This document shows, one piece after another, positions 24,674 to 35,293 of a stretch of DNA of 64,000 nucleotides. This DNA is from Elmis aenea (Eukaryota > Arthropoda > Insecta > Coleoptera > Elmidae). Where the stretch lies: positions 62,565,415 through 62,629,414 of the forward strand of contig OX393578.1 of the NCBI GenBank assembly GCA_947652605.1, written 5' to 3'. The notes beneath the pieces are model-generated. The model was given only the letters and a program-made list of their open reading frames with translations. It did no database searches and had not been told where the DNA came from. Position 1 is the first letter of the stretch, and each line of letters starts with the position of its first letter. A program made the translations under genes and the position numbers.

Positions 24674-25379
24674 AAACCAATAATTTCGTTTAAAATAGGT
24701 TAAAGTAAGTGCAACTTAAATAATATGACAAAATATATCAATAACGTCGAGTAACAACGACAATAATTGTATATAAATGGGCCCTTTACGAGCTTGTTTC
24801 AAACAAAAGCTAATCAAAGGAAAATATGAACATCAAAAACATTTGAAGATCACTTTGTACATAAAAGAATTTTAATTGTGAATATTAGCGTAAAAATTGT
24901 GATTTTTCGCATTTTTATTTAATTATAATATAAATCTGACGATGTCTTTTATTAATGTCTCTAAAAAAAACGAAAAGAATGCAAAATTGTACATGGATAT
25001 TTTACATTTTTCTGTTGTCGCCGTGTAGAAGCGGAAAAATGCTGAAAATGAATTACAACCTTTTTTTCCCTGTGTAATTAAAAAACCACTAAAATTTCCT
25101 AACCCTTTTTTTATTCATAAACTTCAGATCTCCAAGCGAACGAGTGGAAAAGTTTTAAGTCGGGGATAAAAGTTGGAAGGTCTTGTGGTAAACAGAGTCG
25201 GGAAAACTGCCTTGTTGAAATTAAACAGTTCGAGGATACTAATTGTTTGAGAAAAGAAGTTAAAAAAATATTAGTCTAGTAAATGTTTAAAGAAGACGAA
25301 TATTCTAGCGCAATATTAAATTCTTAAATTAAAATTGTACACATTAGGATATAAAGGGTATTTAAATTCAAGTTAAGTG
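24674..25379. other. downstream flank of the reductase gene
   Basis: Presumed 3' UTR and intergenic sequence; no canonical polyadenylation signal stands out and no other gene is seen. Confidence 0.5.
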
Positions 25380-26028
25380 AAAAAATAATGGAGCATTCAA
25401 TGATAGCACAAGTGTGCTTTATCGATCTTTCTAAAGCCTTCGATAGAGTTCCAAGGGAAAAGATCTGGAACATATTGAAACAAGGTAGAGTGGGAGAAGG
25501 ATTATTAAACGCCATCAAGAGTTTATATAAAAGTAGTAGAAATTATGTGCGAACTAATACCAGTAGTTCCCAGGAATTTATAACAACAGTGGGAGTAAGA
25601 CTTGGACACTAATTCAAAAACAAAAACAAAGAATACAGGTACAGGAAATGAGATTTCTGAGAAGAATAGAGGGATGTAGACTAATTGATAAAATCAGGAA
25701 CGAAAACATTCGAAATAACCTAGGAGTAACAGATATTAAGAAAAAGATGGAGACGAATCAATTAAGATGGCTTGGACATCTACTAGGCATGCCAGAAAGT
25801 AGATACGCGAAATTAGGATGAAAAATGCAGATAGGAGGAAAAGAAATAGAGGAAGACCAAGAATAAAATGGGAAAAAGAAGTGAGACACACTAGAAGAAA
25901 AAGGAGTCAGCTGCAGAGATGTGCCACAATTAGCTAACGATAGGCAGGAGTGGAGAAACATAACACAGAACTAGAAAAGCATACCTCGACACCGAAAGGT
26001 AAAAGAGGAACCGATTAAGAAGAAGAAG
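25380..26028 (+). pseudogene. internally deleted LINE copy (family 1)
   Basis: MEHSMIAQVCFIDLSKAFDR, then VPREKIWNILK, is the RT 'FIDLxKAFDxVxRxxLW' block. After GVRLGH a stop follows and the sequence jumps to the C-terminal region: MRFLRRIEGCRLIDKIRNEN and QLRWLGHLLGMPESRYAK, i.e. the catalytic FADD part is missing. The 3' end is CCGATTAAGAAGAAGAAG, shared with fragments at 27495-27670 and 61199-61267. The deletion and stops make it inactive. Confidence 0.8.
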
Positions 26029-27494
26029 TATATCCCGAATAAAACTGCAATAAAATTAGTGATGGTTTTTCTGGACCAATCCCTGACCAAGATAGGCGAG
26101 CACCGAAGCTAAATAATTCATCAAATCTTGTATCCTAGTTTTATGTATAATTTCCTAAAAGCTTTTTTCACTTTCAAAGCTGTACCCAAAAAAAAAACGC
26201 ATACGTTTAAAGAAAAGAAAAAAAAAACAAAACGACGGTTAATAAGTCTGTTTTAAAAAATGTAAATTAGTAAGTTCTTTAGTGCCACAAAAACATAAAA
26301 CAATTTATTTGGTCATATAAAATATATGTTAACGTAAAACGTCCTGCAAGTTTGCATTTCAGTTGCTTCTTACTCAGTACCTATGCGGTTCTTAGCATCA
26401 TCAAGAATGCATTAAGGTCTACCCTTATCCCAGCTACTCCGAGTCACATTCAGTTCTTTGAATACGTTATCCGGCATTTTATGAACTCCCTTAAAAGTAA
26501 GCAGTGATAACGCGAAACTGTATGTGACTATGTACGTCCCGTCTCCTTATTTTAACGGGAAATTTCGAAATCAATTGCAGTATTTACCTAACTTTACCCA
26601 ACCGCTGCAAACGCCATGCACGTTATAGTTAGTTACAGAGCGCAGCAGAGGTTATTTGAAAAGTAAATAAAGCTTCCATTAGATGAACTGTATCAACAGA
26701 TGTTTATTAAACTTTTGCTGCTGTGTTGTGTGCTTATGGCAAAGGTTTGTTTATTGAATACAGAAGTTTACAACAAAATAATATTGTTGTTATATTTTAT
26801 ATAAATACATGTGACTGTGTTTCAAGAAATAAATATACATAAAATATCTTTTTAGAAAGAATTTTCTCCTGTTTATTATCAGGACTGCCCCATAAGTACA
26901 GAATTATTGCCAAAGAGATATTCCTGGTTTTACTTCGAGTGTACAGGTGTACTTAGTATTGCCCTCGAGACAATTCTCGATCTCGTCTCGTCTCGAATTT
27001 CAAGATCTAGACGAATATTTTCTCTCGAAAATTCCAGACGAGATTGTTACATCCTGCAATTACAATTTACGGTTATCACATTTGCGTTCTTGGATAGCAC
27101 CATTTCAAGTAAAATCTTATATTTCAACGTAACTGTAAATTACAAATGGTTCCGCAAACAATAGTACGACCGCAAACACAACACGAGAAAGTTCTAAGCG
27201 GTAACAACTCCCGGCAACAATTATTACAACTAATGGCAGTTACCGCAATTCGTATCAACGAAATTTGATCCAACGACAGAAACATTTGCAGAAATAATTA
27301 TTTAAAAAAATTATCGTCAACGTAAATTACAAATTAATTAAGAGAGTATTAATGAAGATAAATAAATTATGGCAAAGATTTATTTCGCAAAACAGTGTTG
27401 CCTCTTTCGATATTATTCAGAATCTGCGCTGCATCGTTCAATTCATAACATTCTTTGTGCTTTTAATTTTCTTTGGGTATGGCCATTACGAAGA
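26029..27494. other. intergenic, nothing certain
   Basis: No supportable gene. Around 26947-27045 a motif ACTTAGTATTGCC followed by CTCG/GTCTCG repeats matches 33690-33720 (ACTTAGTATTGCCACGAGAC), so a dispersed repeat end is present in both places, possibly of a hAT-type element, unproven. Confidence 0.45.
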
Positions 27495-27670
27495 CACTAT
27501 GGAAAAACGAAGTAAGATATAGACTAGGAAAAAAAAGGAGTCAGCGGGGAAGATATGCCACAGCTAGCCTATGATAGACAGTGATGGAAAAACAAATTTA
27601 AGAACTAGGATTAATACATTTGACACCGAAAGCTCCGAGAGGGCCCGATTAAGAAAAAAAAAAGAAGAAG
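27495..27670 (+). repeat. LINE family 1, 3'-terminal fragment
   Basis: AAAAAGGAGTCAGCGGGGAA to GAGGGCCCGATTAAGAAAAA and an AAGAAGAAG tail parallels the last 160 bases of the copy at 25380-26028. A 5'-truncated insertion or remnant. Confidence 0.75.
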
Positions 27671-28384
27671 CTTGTTTACTGATGCTGTGTTAAACAGAGT
27701 GGCGATCGATACAAAACTGATGCGTGCGGTGGCTCCTACTGAAATTTTGTCTCATAATGAGAGAAGCAAAAACGAATTATATTTCCCTATACAATTTTTC
27801 ATTGAGTATGTATGTCGTACGCTGGTTATCCCAAATATCATTCGAGATAAATATCGTTTGAGAACTTCTACCTTATCCTTGAGTATTTATAATTTGCTTT
27901 AAAAGCGGTTTGTATGCATTACACAAGCAAAACAAAGTACCACTTTGCATATAACAGAAACAATGGCAACCTAATACATATATCAATTACCGGTAATTAT
28001 CCTAAAAGCTCAAACCACGACGGTATTGCAATCATAATCACTAATTTATTACAACGTTAATGTAGTCATTTTGTATTTGGTGGTATGACAAAATATTAAT
28101 AATAAATATGCTGCTGATAATATCAGTGGAGTTCATATTTAGCAGAAATGTTGCTAATATTATAACAGTTACCACACGATTACAAAATAAAATTTTGGAT
28201 TGATGTTAATACAATGATGGCCGATTTTTGGTATTTTTTTGACTTAAACAAATAGTGGGATAGATGGTTCTTGTATGAGGAGAAAATTAAAACTGCAGTT
28301 CACGAGAATTTTGCAAGTATTTCGAAAGAAGATTATTTGGAAGTTTTTAAAGTAAAAATGTTGTAGTGTATTAATTCTGGGTCT

Positions 28385-29096
28385 AGGAACATTCTTCGCC
28401 CACAATTCTTCGCCTCCACAATTCTTCGCCCAAAATTCATCGCCTCAACAATTCTTCACCTCCACAATTCTTCGCCGCCACAATTCTTCGCCGCCACAAT
28501 TCTTCACCGCCACAATTATTCGCCGCATACAAGCATATCACAAATTTTATTTGTGAATGTGATTGTTTCAGATTATTTTTTACAGATTATTTTACTTTAG
28601 CCTAACGCAGTTTCTTGTATATTAATACTTCTTCTTTTAATATTATGTTTAAAAATTTAAATAGCGTATGTTGTAATTTTTAATCTTGTGTATGTTGTTA
28701 TACTATGAACAAATATTAAATTAATCTAACCTATTCGGACCTAACCTAACCTAATGTAAAATAATCTGTAAAAATTACGTTATAAATAAAAACACACATT
28801 TACAAACAAAATTTGTGATATACTTTTAAGCGGCGAAAAATTATGGCGACAAAGAATTGTGGTGGCGAAGAATTGTGGGCGAAGGATTCTGAAGGCAAAG
28901 AATTGTGGCGGCGAAGAAATGTGTGGGCGAAGAATTGGTGGCGAAGAATTGTGGGCGAAAAATTTTGGGCGAGAATTGTGGGCGAAGAATTTTGGGCGAA
29001 GAATTGTGGAGGCGAAGAATTGTGAGCGAAGAATTGTGAGCGAAGAATTGTGAGCGAAGAATTGTGAGCGAAGAATTGTGAGCGAAGAATGTTCCA
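28385..29096. mobile_element. hairpin element with 15-bp minisatellite arms
   Basis: Left end GGAACATTCTTCGCCCACAA and right end GAGCGAAGAATGTTCC are inverted repeats. Both arms consist of tandem, slightly variable units of about 12-15 bases: CCACAATTCTTCGCC on the left (28386-28530) and GGCGAAGAATTGTGG on the right (28830-29090). The centre is also symmetrical: TTTTTTACAGATTATTTT near 28575 against AAAATAATCTGTAAAAA near 28757, and ACAAATTTTATTTGTGA against ACAAAATTTGTGATA. No clear target duplication and no transposase. The long repetitive open frames over the right arm are by-products of the repeat, not genes. Confidence 0.75.
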
Positions 29097-29099
29097 GAC

Positions 29100-30935
29100 A
29101 CGATTATTTCTAAAGGGTATTACTTTGAACATAGTTAAAAAAAATTAGAAGATAATAATTGTGTTTCTATTTTGAATAAATTTACTTACGTAACAAATAT
29201 CATTATTTATTTTCCTGCAAATCCAAACCTTTGCTTCAGCTAAATTCTAAATATTGTTAGTTTTTGATTTAAATGTAACTTATAAAGTACAGTCACAATG
29301 AAAAGTAAACTTTACAAATTTTTCGTTGCTGATAAACAGGGTTGTTATTTTTTGTTAATACAATTTTTGATATTCTTATAGCCAGTGGCTACTTTTGTCT
29401 ATCACAAATGCTTTTAAAAAAAGGAGCACTTTGTAACATAAACGAATACTAGAATATATAGAATTTAAATAATTCTGTCATGTTCTTGTAGAATAATTTG
29501 TTGCTTTATTCAATTTTATCTGCAATCTGTCTGTGAACGGTTGATTGGAGCGAGATTTACGTTCAATCAATTCAAAACATGTTTTTTTTGTACTTTTCAA
29601 TCACTGCAGCTCGATAAACTATTAGCAGGAAATGAAATTTTAATGATTTCCAATGTGTCGTATTTTACACAGTTGCACGCAAAATTAATCGCCAAGTGTC
29701 TAATGCTTGCTCACACAAAACTATGATCCAATCGTTTTAATTAGCAAATAAAAACGTCATCCTTTTTGAAAAAGTCTATAAAGAAATAAACTTTTTTTGC
29801 AGGTCAAAAGCTAATTTTTTACCCCTCTCTTGCGTTCCATTAGCCAACAAAGTTGGTTAAACTGCGTCAGTGAATTATAAAGTTGTAATAATTACTTTAG
29901 GCGCATCATTCACTTTTTTGTCACAACTTTAAGAAGGTCCACGGAGCTTTCGCAAGTGACTGACATAATTATTAATAAGATTTTCTCTACCGCCACTGTT
30001 TGCCGTAAACAATTTGGGTAGACCCTAATGTTTTAATATTTTAATGCGAGCGTTTTTCTTGCCATTACTTAATTTTTTCACAGAAATATTTTTAAAATCT
30101 TAATTTAAGAAGAAGCTAGAACGAACAATAAAATGTTAGCGTTACAAAATCGTATGTGGTTCAGTATAGGCAATTTGTTAAGTGAGGAAAGTCAATAATT
30201 TTACCTCACAAATTTTTATTTTAGTCCATCATTTAGCTTAGAATTATATTGGTAAAGAATACGAGAAATAAGTTTTATCCTTCTTTTTTAATCGCTATGA
30301 GTTGTATTTAATTTTTATCTGAATATACCCTCAAAGAAAATAATCATGAGAGTAAAAGTCGGGTGAACATGGAGAACTTTTCATTTAAATTACGACTTTA
30401 TTCACAATCTTATTGTGATTGAATACATAAGTGTTTAAACAAAAATAGGTTGGGTGAAGTTAACCCAAGAACATTTATTTTTCAACTCAAAACTCTTCAA
30501 GTAATTTCAATCAATTGCAGCTCTCAGTTGTCACAATAACATAAACCCATTCATTTCCTTTTCCTGTTTACAACAATGAAGATTTTACTGCAAGCTTGTG
30601 AACGTTGAATACCCAGATCTAGTAAGCTTATATAGTGTATTAAGTAATCATGTTTCCTCATGTGAACTAGTGGTTGTACGTACGACATTGCTAAAGGTAA
30701 CTAGAGACGTTTAAGGAAAATTAAACTTGGGCAGAATTGTTACGATTCGCTCGGCATCCGAAGGTGACGTGAATATTAAATGAAAATACGGGATAATAAA
30801 ACATATTGTACGTATTTTACAATTGAATTTCCAGAGAATACTGCAGAAGTCACGTATGGAAGATGAAAATGAATATGGGAATTAATGAAATGTACCGGGG
30901 AGGTTGAAGTTTCACTAGAAAATTTTTGTTTGTAA
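29100..30935. other. intergenic, no gene seen
   Basis: AT-rich sequence with no recognisable repeat or coding signal up to the Tigger insertion site. Confidence 0.5.
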
Positions 30936-31304
30936 TACAGTGAAATCTCCCTTAACGGACACCTCCGATAAGCGGCCACCTCTCTTAACCGGACGGTTTT
31001 ACGGGAACCGAAATTTTTATATTGATACTTCTAATAAATATTACTCTATTAGGCGGACTCTCCTTTAAACGGACACGGACACTAAGTTTGCCTCCCTTTT
31101 ATGATAAAAATCTCTCTTGTACGGACGCAAGTAAAGGCATGCGTGTAGCGTACACAATACTATTTTCTTACGAACACGCCCCAAAAGCGTACAGTTGGTA
31201 ACCCTACCTCCAGCTGGCAGTTCTTATTACGTTGGCATTAGTTTGTTAGCTAATAAAGTAGAGTTTTTTCTCTTTTGTCAGATTATATAGTGTGTGTAGT
31301 AAGA

Positions 31305-32882
31305 ATGGCGCCAAAGAGACGCATGTTGACGTTAAGAGAAAAGTTAGAAGTGATTGAAATTTATGATAAAGAAAAACTCAGTGTCCGTAACTTAGCGACT
31401 CGATTTGATATTGGTAAAACTCAAGCAAGTGAAATTATAAAACATAGAGAAAAATTGCAGAACAGAGTTATTTCAAATATTAATCCAGAACAAAAAAGAG
31501 GCTTTTTTAAAGCTGAGGGCCTTAATATTGACAGGCTGACTTACGAATGGTTCGCCAAAGCCCGAAATAAGAACATTCCTTTATCGGGACCTATAATTAG
31601 ATCAAAAGCTAAGGAAATTGGAGAACGTTTAGGCTACGAGAATTTCAGTGCTTCTTCTGGGTGGCTTGAAAAATTTAGAATTCGTCACAACATTACTTTT
31701 AGATCAATTTCGGGTGAGGCTGCAAGTGTCGATCCGGCAGATGTTGCAAGTTTTAAAGATAATCTTCCAGTCGTATTAAAAAAATATGAAGCAAGAGACA
31801 TTTACAATGCCGACGAAACTGGCCTTTTCTTTCGTGCATTGCCAGATAAAACGTTCGCTTTAAAAGGTGAAAAATGTGTAGGTGGAAAAATGGCCAAAGA
31901 ACGACTTACTGTTTTACATTGCGCTAATATGGCTGGTGAAAAGGAAAAGCTCTTGGTTATTGGAAAATCAGCGAGACCTCGTGCCTTTAAAAAACTGGAT
32001 CTATGTTTGTTACCTGTGACTTGGTTTTCAAATAAAAAATCTTGGATGACAACTGATATAATGAGTGAATGGTTAAAACAATTTGATCGAAAAATGGTGG
32101 CTCAAAAACGAAAAATTCTATTATTTCTCGATAATGCAGCTTCTCATCCAAAAGATCTTAAGCTCCGAAACATTAAAATAGTTTTCTTGCCACCAAATAC
32201 CACAGCGTTGTGTCAGCCACTCGATCAAGGAGTCATAAAAACTTTTAAAGTATGTTACCGATCGTTAATTTTGAAACATATCTTGGCAAAAATGGATACC
32301 GTCACCAATGCTAATGAGTTGGTTAAATCCATAAATGTATTGGAGGCAGTCTATTTCATAAACACGGCATGGCAGCAAGTTTCCTCTGCAACCATTTATA
32401 ATTGTTTTACGAAAGCTGGTTTTAGGCATGAGAATAGAGCAATAGCCGACAATGACGATGATTTTGATGCGGATGATGAGTTACCACTGTCAAAGATTGC
32501 AGATATGTATAGAATGATGCAGCGTGTACACCAACATGTCGATCCTGACGAGTTTATTAATGTGGATCAAAATTTACTAATGGAGGATGACCAAATAGAA
32601 CTACAATTTCTTCCCGAGGTAGCCAATGAAGAAGTCGAATCTGAAGATGATTCAAGCAAAGTGGGGAACGATGATGAAATTGAATGTGAGTTAAAAACTT
32701 ACAGCGACGCTCTTGAAACAGTGACGAAATTAAAGTTGTTTTCTTTAAAGAACAGTGACGCAATAGGGTTTGAAAAATTAAGTGTGTTAGAAATGCACTT
32801 CTCACAAAACCTAGTCCAAAGAGAAACGCGCCAATCTTCAATTATGGAGTATTTTTTTCTAAAAGGAAAGAGTGTACATTAG
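31305..32882 (+). CDS. Tigger/pogo transposase, intact, 525 aa
   Basis: DDE transposase that cuts out and reinserts its element at TA sites. Start chosen at ATG 31305, giving MAPKRRMLTLREKLEVIEIY, the standard Tigger opening; a TTG ten codons upstream is less likely. Domains: CENP-B/psq-type helix-turn-helix at about residues 5-55, second CENP-B-type DNA-binding helix-turn-helix at about 60-135 (ASSGWLEKFRIRHNI), DDE_1 catalytic domain at about 160-335. Catalytic Asp are D170 (YNADETGLF), D276 (LLFLDNAASHP) and D307 (CQPLDQGVI), spacing DD30D as expected. An acidic region (DNDDDFDADDE and EVESEDDSSK) follows and the end SSIMEYF is like other Tiggers. No stop or frameshift interrupts it, so the copy may be recently inserted and possibly active. 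Confidence 0.95.
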   Translation: MAPKRRMLTLREKLEVIEIYDKEKLSVRNLATRFDIGKTQASEIIKHREKLQNRVISNINPEQKRGFFKAEGLNIDRLTYEWFAKARNKNIPLSGPIIRSKAKEIGERLGYENFSASSGWLEKFRIRHNITFRSISGEAASVDPADVASFKDNLPVVLKKYEARDIYNADETGLFFRALPDKTFALKGEKCVGGKMAKERLTVLHCANMAGEKEKLLVIGKSARPRAFKKLDLCLLPVTWFSNKKSWMTTDIMSEWLKQFDRKMVAQKRKILLFLDNAASHPKDLKLRNIKIVFLPPNTTALCQPLDQGVIKTFKVCYRSLILKHILAKMDTVTNANELVKSINVLEAVYFINTAWQQVSSATIYNCFTKAGFRHENRAIADNDDDFDADDELPLSKIADMYRMMQRVHQHVDPDEFINVDQNLLMEDDQIELQFLPEVANEEVESEDDSSKVGNDDEIECELKTYSDALETVTKLKLFSLKNSDAIGFEKLSVLEMHFSQNLVQRETRQSSIMEYFFLKGKSVH

Positions 32883-33085
32883 CACATATAATGTATGCAA
32901 GCAATATTTACCTATTTTTTGTTTAAATATAAGTACGTATGTATGTACATTTTTAGTTCACAGACTTGTTTTTTTATAACATTTATGTTTTTTTACGCAA
33001 AAGAGGACTTTATTTTACTTTTTGTCATAAGTATAATATACTATATTATGTACTATTTAAGTGTTTTTATACATATATGTTTATT

Positions 33086-33095
33086 AATAAATAAA
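33086..33095 (+). terminator. polyadenylation signal of the Tigger gene
   Basis: Two overlapping AATAAA hexamers about 205 bases after the transposase stop and still inside the right terminal repeat region. Confidence 0.55.
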
Positions 33096-33203
33096 GGTAA
33101 ACATTTCTTTTTCATTAAATCAGTTTTTCTATTCGGCGGACACCTCCTATAAGCGGACATAAAATCGGCGACCAGTGATGTCCGCCTATGAGAGATTCCA
33201 CTG

Positions 33204-33719
33204 TATATACTTTAGGTAATTATCTTTGACTATTATTGCAGCATAAGACGTTGAAATTTTCTGTTTTTGAGGCAGAGACGTCGTTTTATTTTTAATAATG
33301 TGCCTCCACAGAATGTGTAATTGGTAACTTGAGATATCCATTTAGAGTAGCTGTCATTGTAGTCCAAAATCTTACAGATAATGGTGGTTGTTGTTGCGAA
33401 TCGAAATGTAGCTCGCTACCTGAAGTGCAAAATAATAAGGCACGTTATAACAGGTAGTAATATCTCGAGGGATATTGTTGTGCAAGAAATTGTCACGGTT
33501 CAGTCTAAGCCGTTTTGGTCTGGTGAATTATTTACAGCTGATTGGAACAGGGTGTTTTGCTAAATATAAGGGGTGCCCATAACTAATAAATATTTGAATA
33601 TTATAGAGAAATTAGGGTCTTCAAGTATTTGTTTTTATGCGTAATATGCTTCCTACATTTCTTGTTGTGTAGTATACGAGTATATACCAGTACACTTAGT
33701 ATTGCCACGAGACGAGACG
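33204..33719. other. intergenic, remnants of repeat ends
   Basis: Contains an isolated CAGGGTGTTTTGC at 33548 and the dispersed motif ACTTAGTATTGCCACGAGAC near 33690, also found at 26955. No gene is seen. Confidence 0.45.
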
Positions 33720-33723
33720 AGAT

Positions 33724-33957
33724 TTATCCATTCTCGACCTCGAAAATTATCGAAACTTGATTCTTAAATATTCCTTCCACATTTCCTGTCCTTTCGCTTA
33801 TTTCCTTGTCCATTCCACCATTTTTCTCTATGACCACTCCTAAATATTTAAAGCGTTCTACCTGTTCCAACCTAAGCCCATTTAAAGTAATTTTATGCCT
33901 TTTGTCCTCTGTTGTAAAGATCATAGTTTTAGTTTTTTCTGTATTTATTTTCAGATA
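33724..33957 (-). pseudogene. LINE fragment (RT C-terminal side), split by a pogo-type insertion
   Basis: Reads YLKINTEKTKTMIFT, then RLEQVERFKYLGVVIEKNGG and MDKEISERTGN on the - strand, the segment just after the RT FADD box in non-LTR elements. It is closely related to the fragment at 18400. Its upstream side stops exactly at the border of the element 33958-35293; a few codons beyond the far border (35296-35320) can continue the frame, so the insertion probably hit this LINE. Confidence 0.75.
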
Positions 33958-34210
33958 GGGTAAAACGGTGAAATACGCCCCACTTTTAAAAAAAAATTCG
34001 TTACTGCAAAATGATAGCTTTATTCTAAATAAAAAATACATTTCTAATTAGTATAATGAGTGTACATTACGTAAATATAAAAAGTTTGTGAAAAGTAAAC
34101 GCAGGAAAACAATAAAAAAACAATTTGGAACCCTTTCCTTTGAGGCGTATTACCCACTCTGCTGTGGAAAACGCCCCACACGATTATTACTACATATTTT
34201 TAGTAAGAAC

Positions 34211-34447
34211 TTAATTTTTTGCACCACACAAGTGACATAAATCTTCGTACGTTGTACACGTTTCGTGAAGCCATCGAGAACACACTGTGCACTGTATCCA
34301 GTCTACTTTCGATTTCGTGGAGTAGTAGTAATCACCGCATTTGACACAAATCTCTTCAGATTCATCTGAAACTTCCTCAGAAGAACCCAATACGAGTTCC
34401 TCTGAACTCTCAGATGACGTTGATTCAAAACGTTTAATACTTTTCAT
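34211..34447 (-). pseudogene. PHD-type zinc finger remnant of a transposase
   Basis: MKSIKRFESTSSESSEELVL followed by a Cys4-His-Cys3 pattern: CVKC, IQCTVC, RWLHETC, CHLC. This is the compact PHD finger that ends many insect pogo/Tigger-like transposases. It overlaps the preceding frame by 14 bases in an A-run, consistent with a single frameshift. Inside the TIRs of 33958-35293, so it is transposon, not host gene. Confidence 0.7.
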
Positions 34448-34808
34448 CTTTTTTTGGTGCGCGGGTTACATTAGCAACTTTAGTTTTCTTCCCTTCTCTT
34501 TTCGCACTGATGTTTTGCTTTTTCCCAAATAAAGTTTTACGTTTGCATCGGTTTTCTGGAGAGGTCAACAGCGTAGCGGCCTGTTTTCTTTTAGTAAGAA
34601 TTGGTGGAATGACTGAAATCGGATTTGTTTGTGCAAGAAATTTTGAAGGGGTTTCTTCTTTAGAGGATTTTTTGCTAAAAGTAGTTGCAGATGGGTGTGG
34701 CCTTTTTGGTGGGGTTCTTTGCAGTCCTGACGGCCCAGGTTCATCTAATGGCACAGTAGTTGGGGATGATTGTTGTTCTCTACGATTTTTATTCCTATCG
34801 ATGGGCAC
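34434..34808 (-). pseudogene. transposase C-terminal linker remnant
   Basis: Proline/serine/lysine-rich: DEPGPSGLQRTPPKRPHPS, ISVIPPILTKRKQAATLLTS, PENRCKRKTLFGKKQN. This is the kind of linker found between the DDE domain and the C-terminal zinc finger of insect pogo-like transposases. Upstream codons in frame read through to FSKRDEVPIDRN. The piece ends at KKDEKY and stop, within a run of seven A, where a one-base shift leads into the zinc-finger frame at 34211-34447. Assignment to pogo-type transposase is by resemblance. Confidence 0.6.
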
Positions 34809-35293
34809 TTCGTCACGTTTGGAAAAAGCAGTAGACCTGTTTGCCTCATTGGCGTCCGAAATTGAGAAAAAGTGATCTTAAAGCAAAAGGGGCATTTTAC
34901 ACTTTTAGATCTGGGGCGTAATTCCCAAACAGAGGTGAAAATCGCCCCACTGGTGTACCAAGACCATTGAGGCATTAATAAATAAATGCGTAATGTCATT
35001 TTAGAGGTTATGAAACAAGCTTTCCGAATTTATGTCGAAATTTGAACGATACTAATACACTTCATGCGAAATTGTTTTTTCAATAATTGAGACAGAAATA
35101 ATACAACGTCCACTTGCCGTGAATTGCGAATTTTTTCGATTTTCAGCGGGAAACTAGTGAGGTGGTGGAGGTATACTAAACTCCTTAACTAACACTACCA
35201 TTATGTGATACTAGTAGTGTCATCGATGATTAAACAACTAAACTACATAGGTGGGGCGTTTTTCCGGCTGGGGCGTATTACCACGTTTTACCC

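Larger units (their letters stand above)
30938..33203 (+). mobile_element. complete Tigger (pogo-like) DNA transposon
   Basis: TA-CAGTGAAATCTCCCTTAACG at the left and GGCGGACATCACTGG-type sequence ending AGAGATTCCACTG-TA at the right; inverted termini CAGTGAAATCTC / CAGTGGAATCTC. Repeated subterminal GGCGGACA/CGGACAC motifs occur at both ends (30955-31090 and 33133-33185). The whole 2266-bp element encloses one intact transposase and a downstream AATAAATAAA polyadenylation signal at 33086-33095. Confidence 0.93.
33958..35293 (-). mobile_element. deleted pogo-type element with PHD-tail remnant
   Basis: TA-GGGTAAAACGGTGAAATACG and, inverted, CGTATTACCACGTTTTACCC-TA: about 25-base termini (including GCGTATT/AATACGCCCC) with TA duplication, 1336 bp. 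Internal GGGGCGTA motifs recur. It retains only the C-terminal part of a transposase on the - strand (two frame-shifted pieces) and no DDE core, so it depends on a partner for movement. Confidence 0.8.

Noticed and set aside
24771..24790. TATAAA-like box (GTATATAAATGG) as a promoter
   Set aside because: It sits just after the reductase stop codon, no gene follows in a suitable position, and such strings are frequent in AT-rich DNA.
28800..29132. Open frames of 60-110 codons on both strands
   Set aside because: They are direct translations of the 12-15 bp tandem repeat in the right arm of the hairpin element; repeated units without stops give open frames automatically.
32557..32841. Open frame of 94 codons antisense to the Tigger transposase
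   Set aside because: Shadow of the intact transposase frame; no motifs.
34510..34875. 121-codon open frame on the + strand
   Set aside because: Antisense shadow of the pogo-type transposase linker; the - strand has the recognisable composition and zinc finger.
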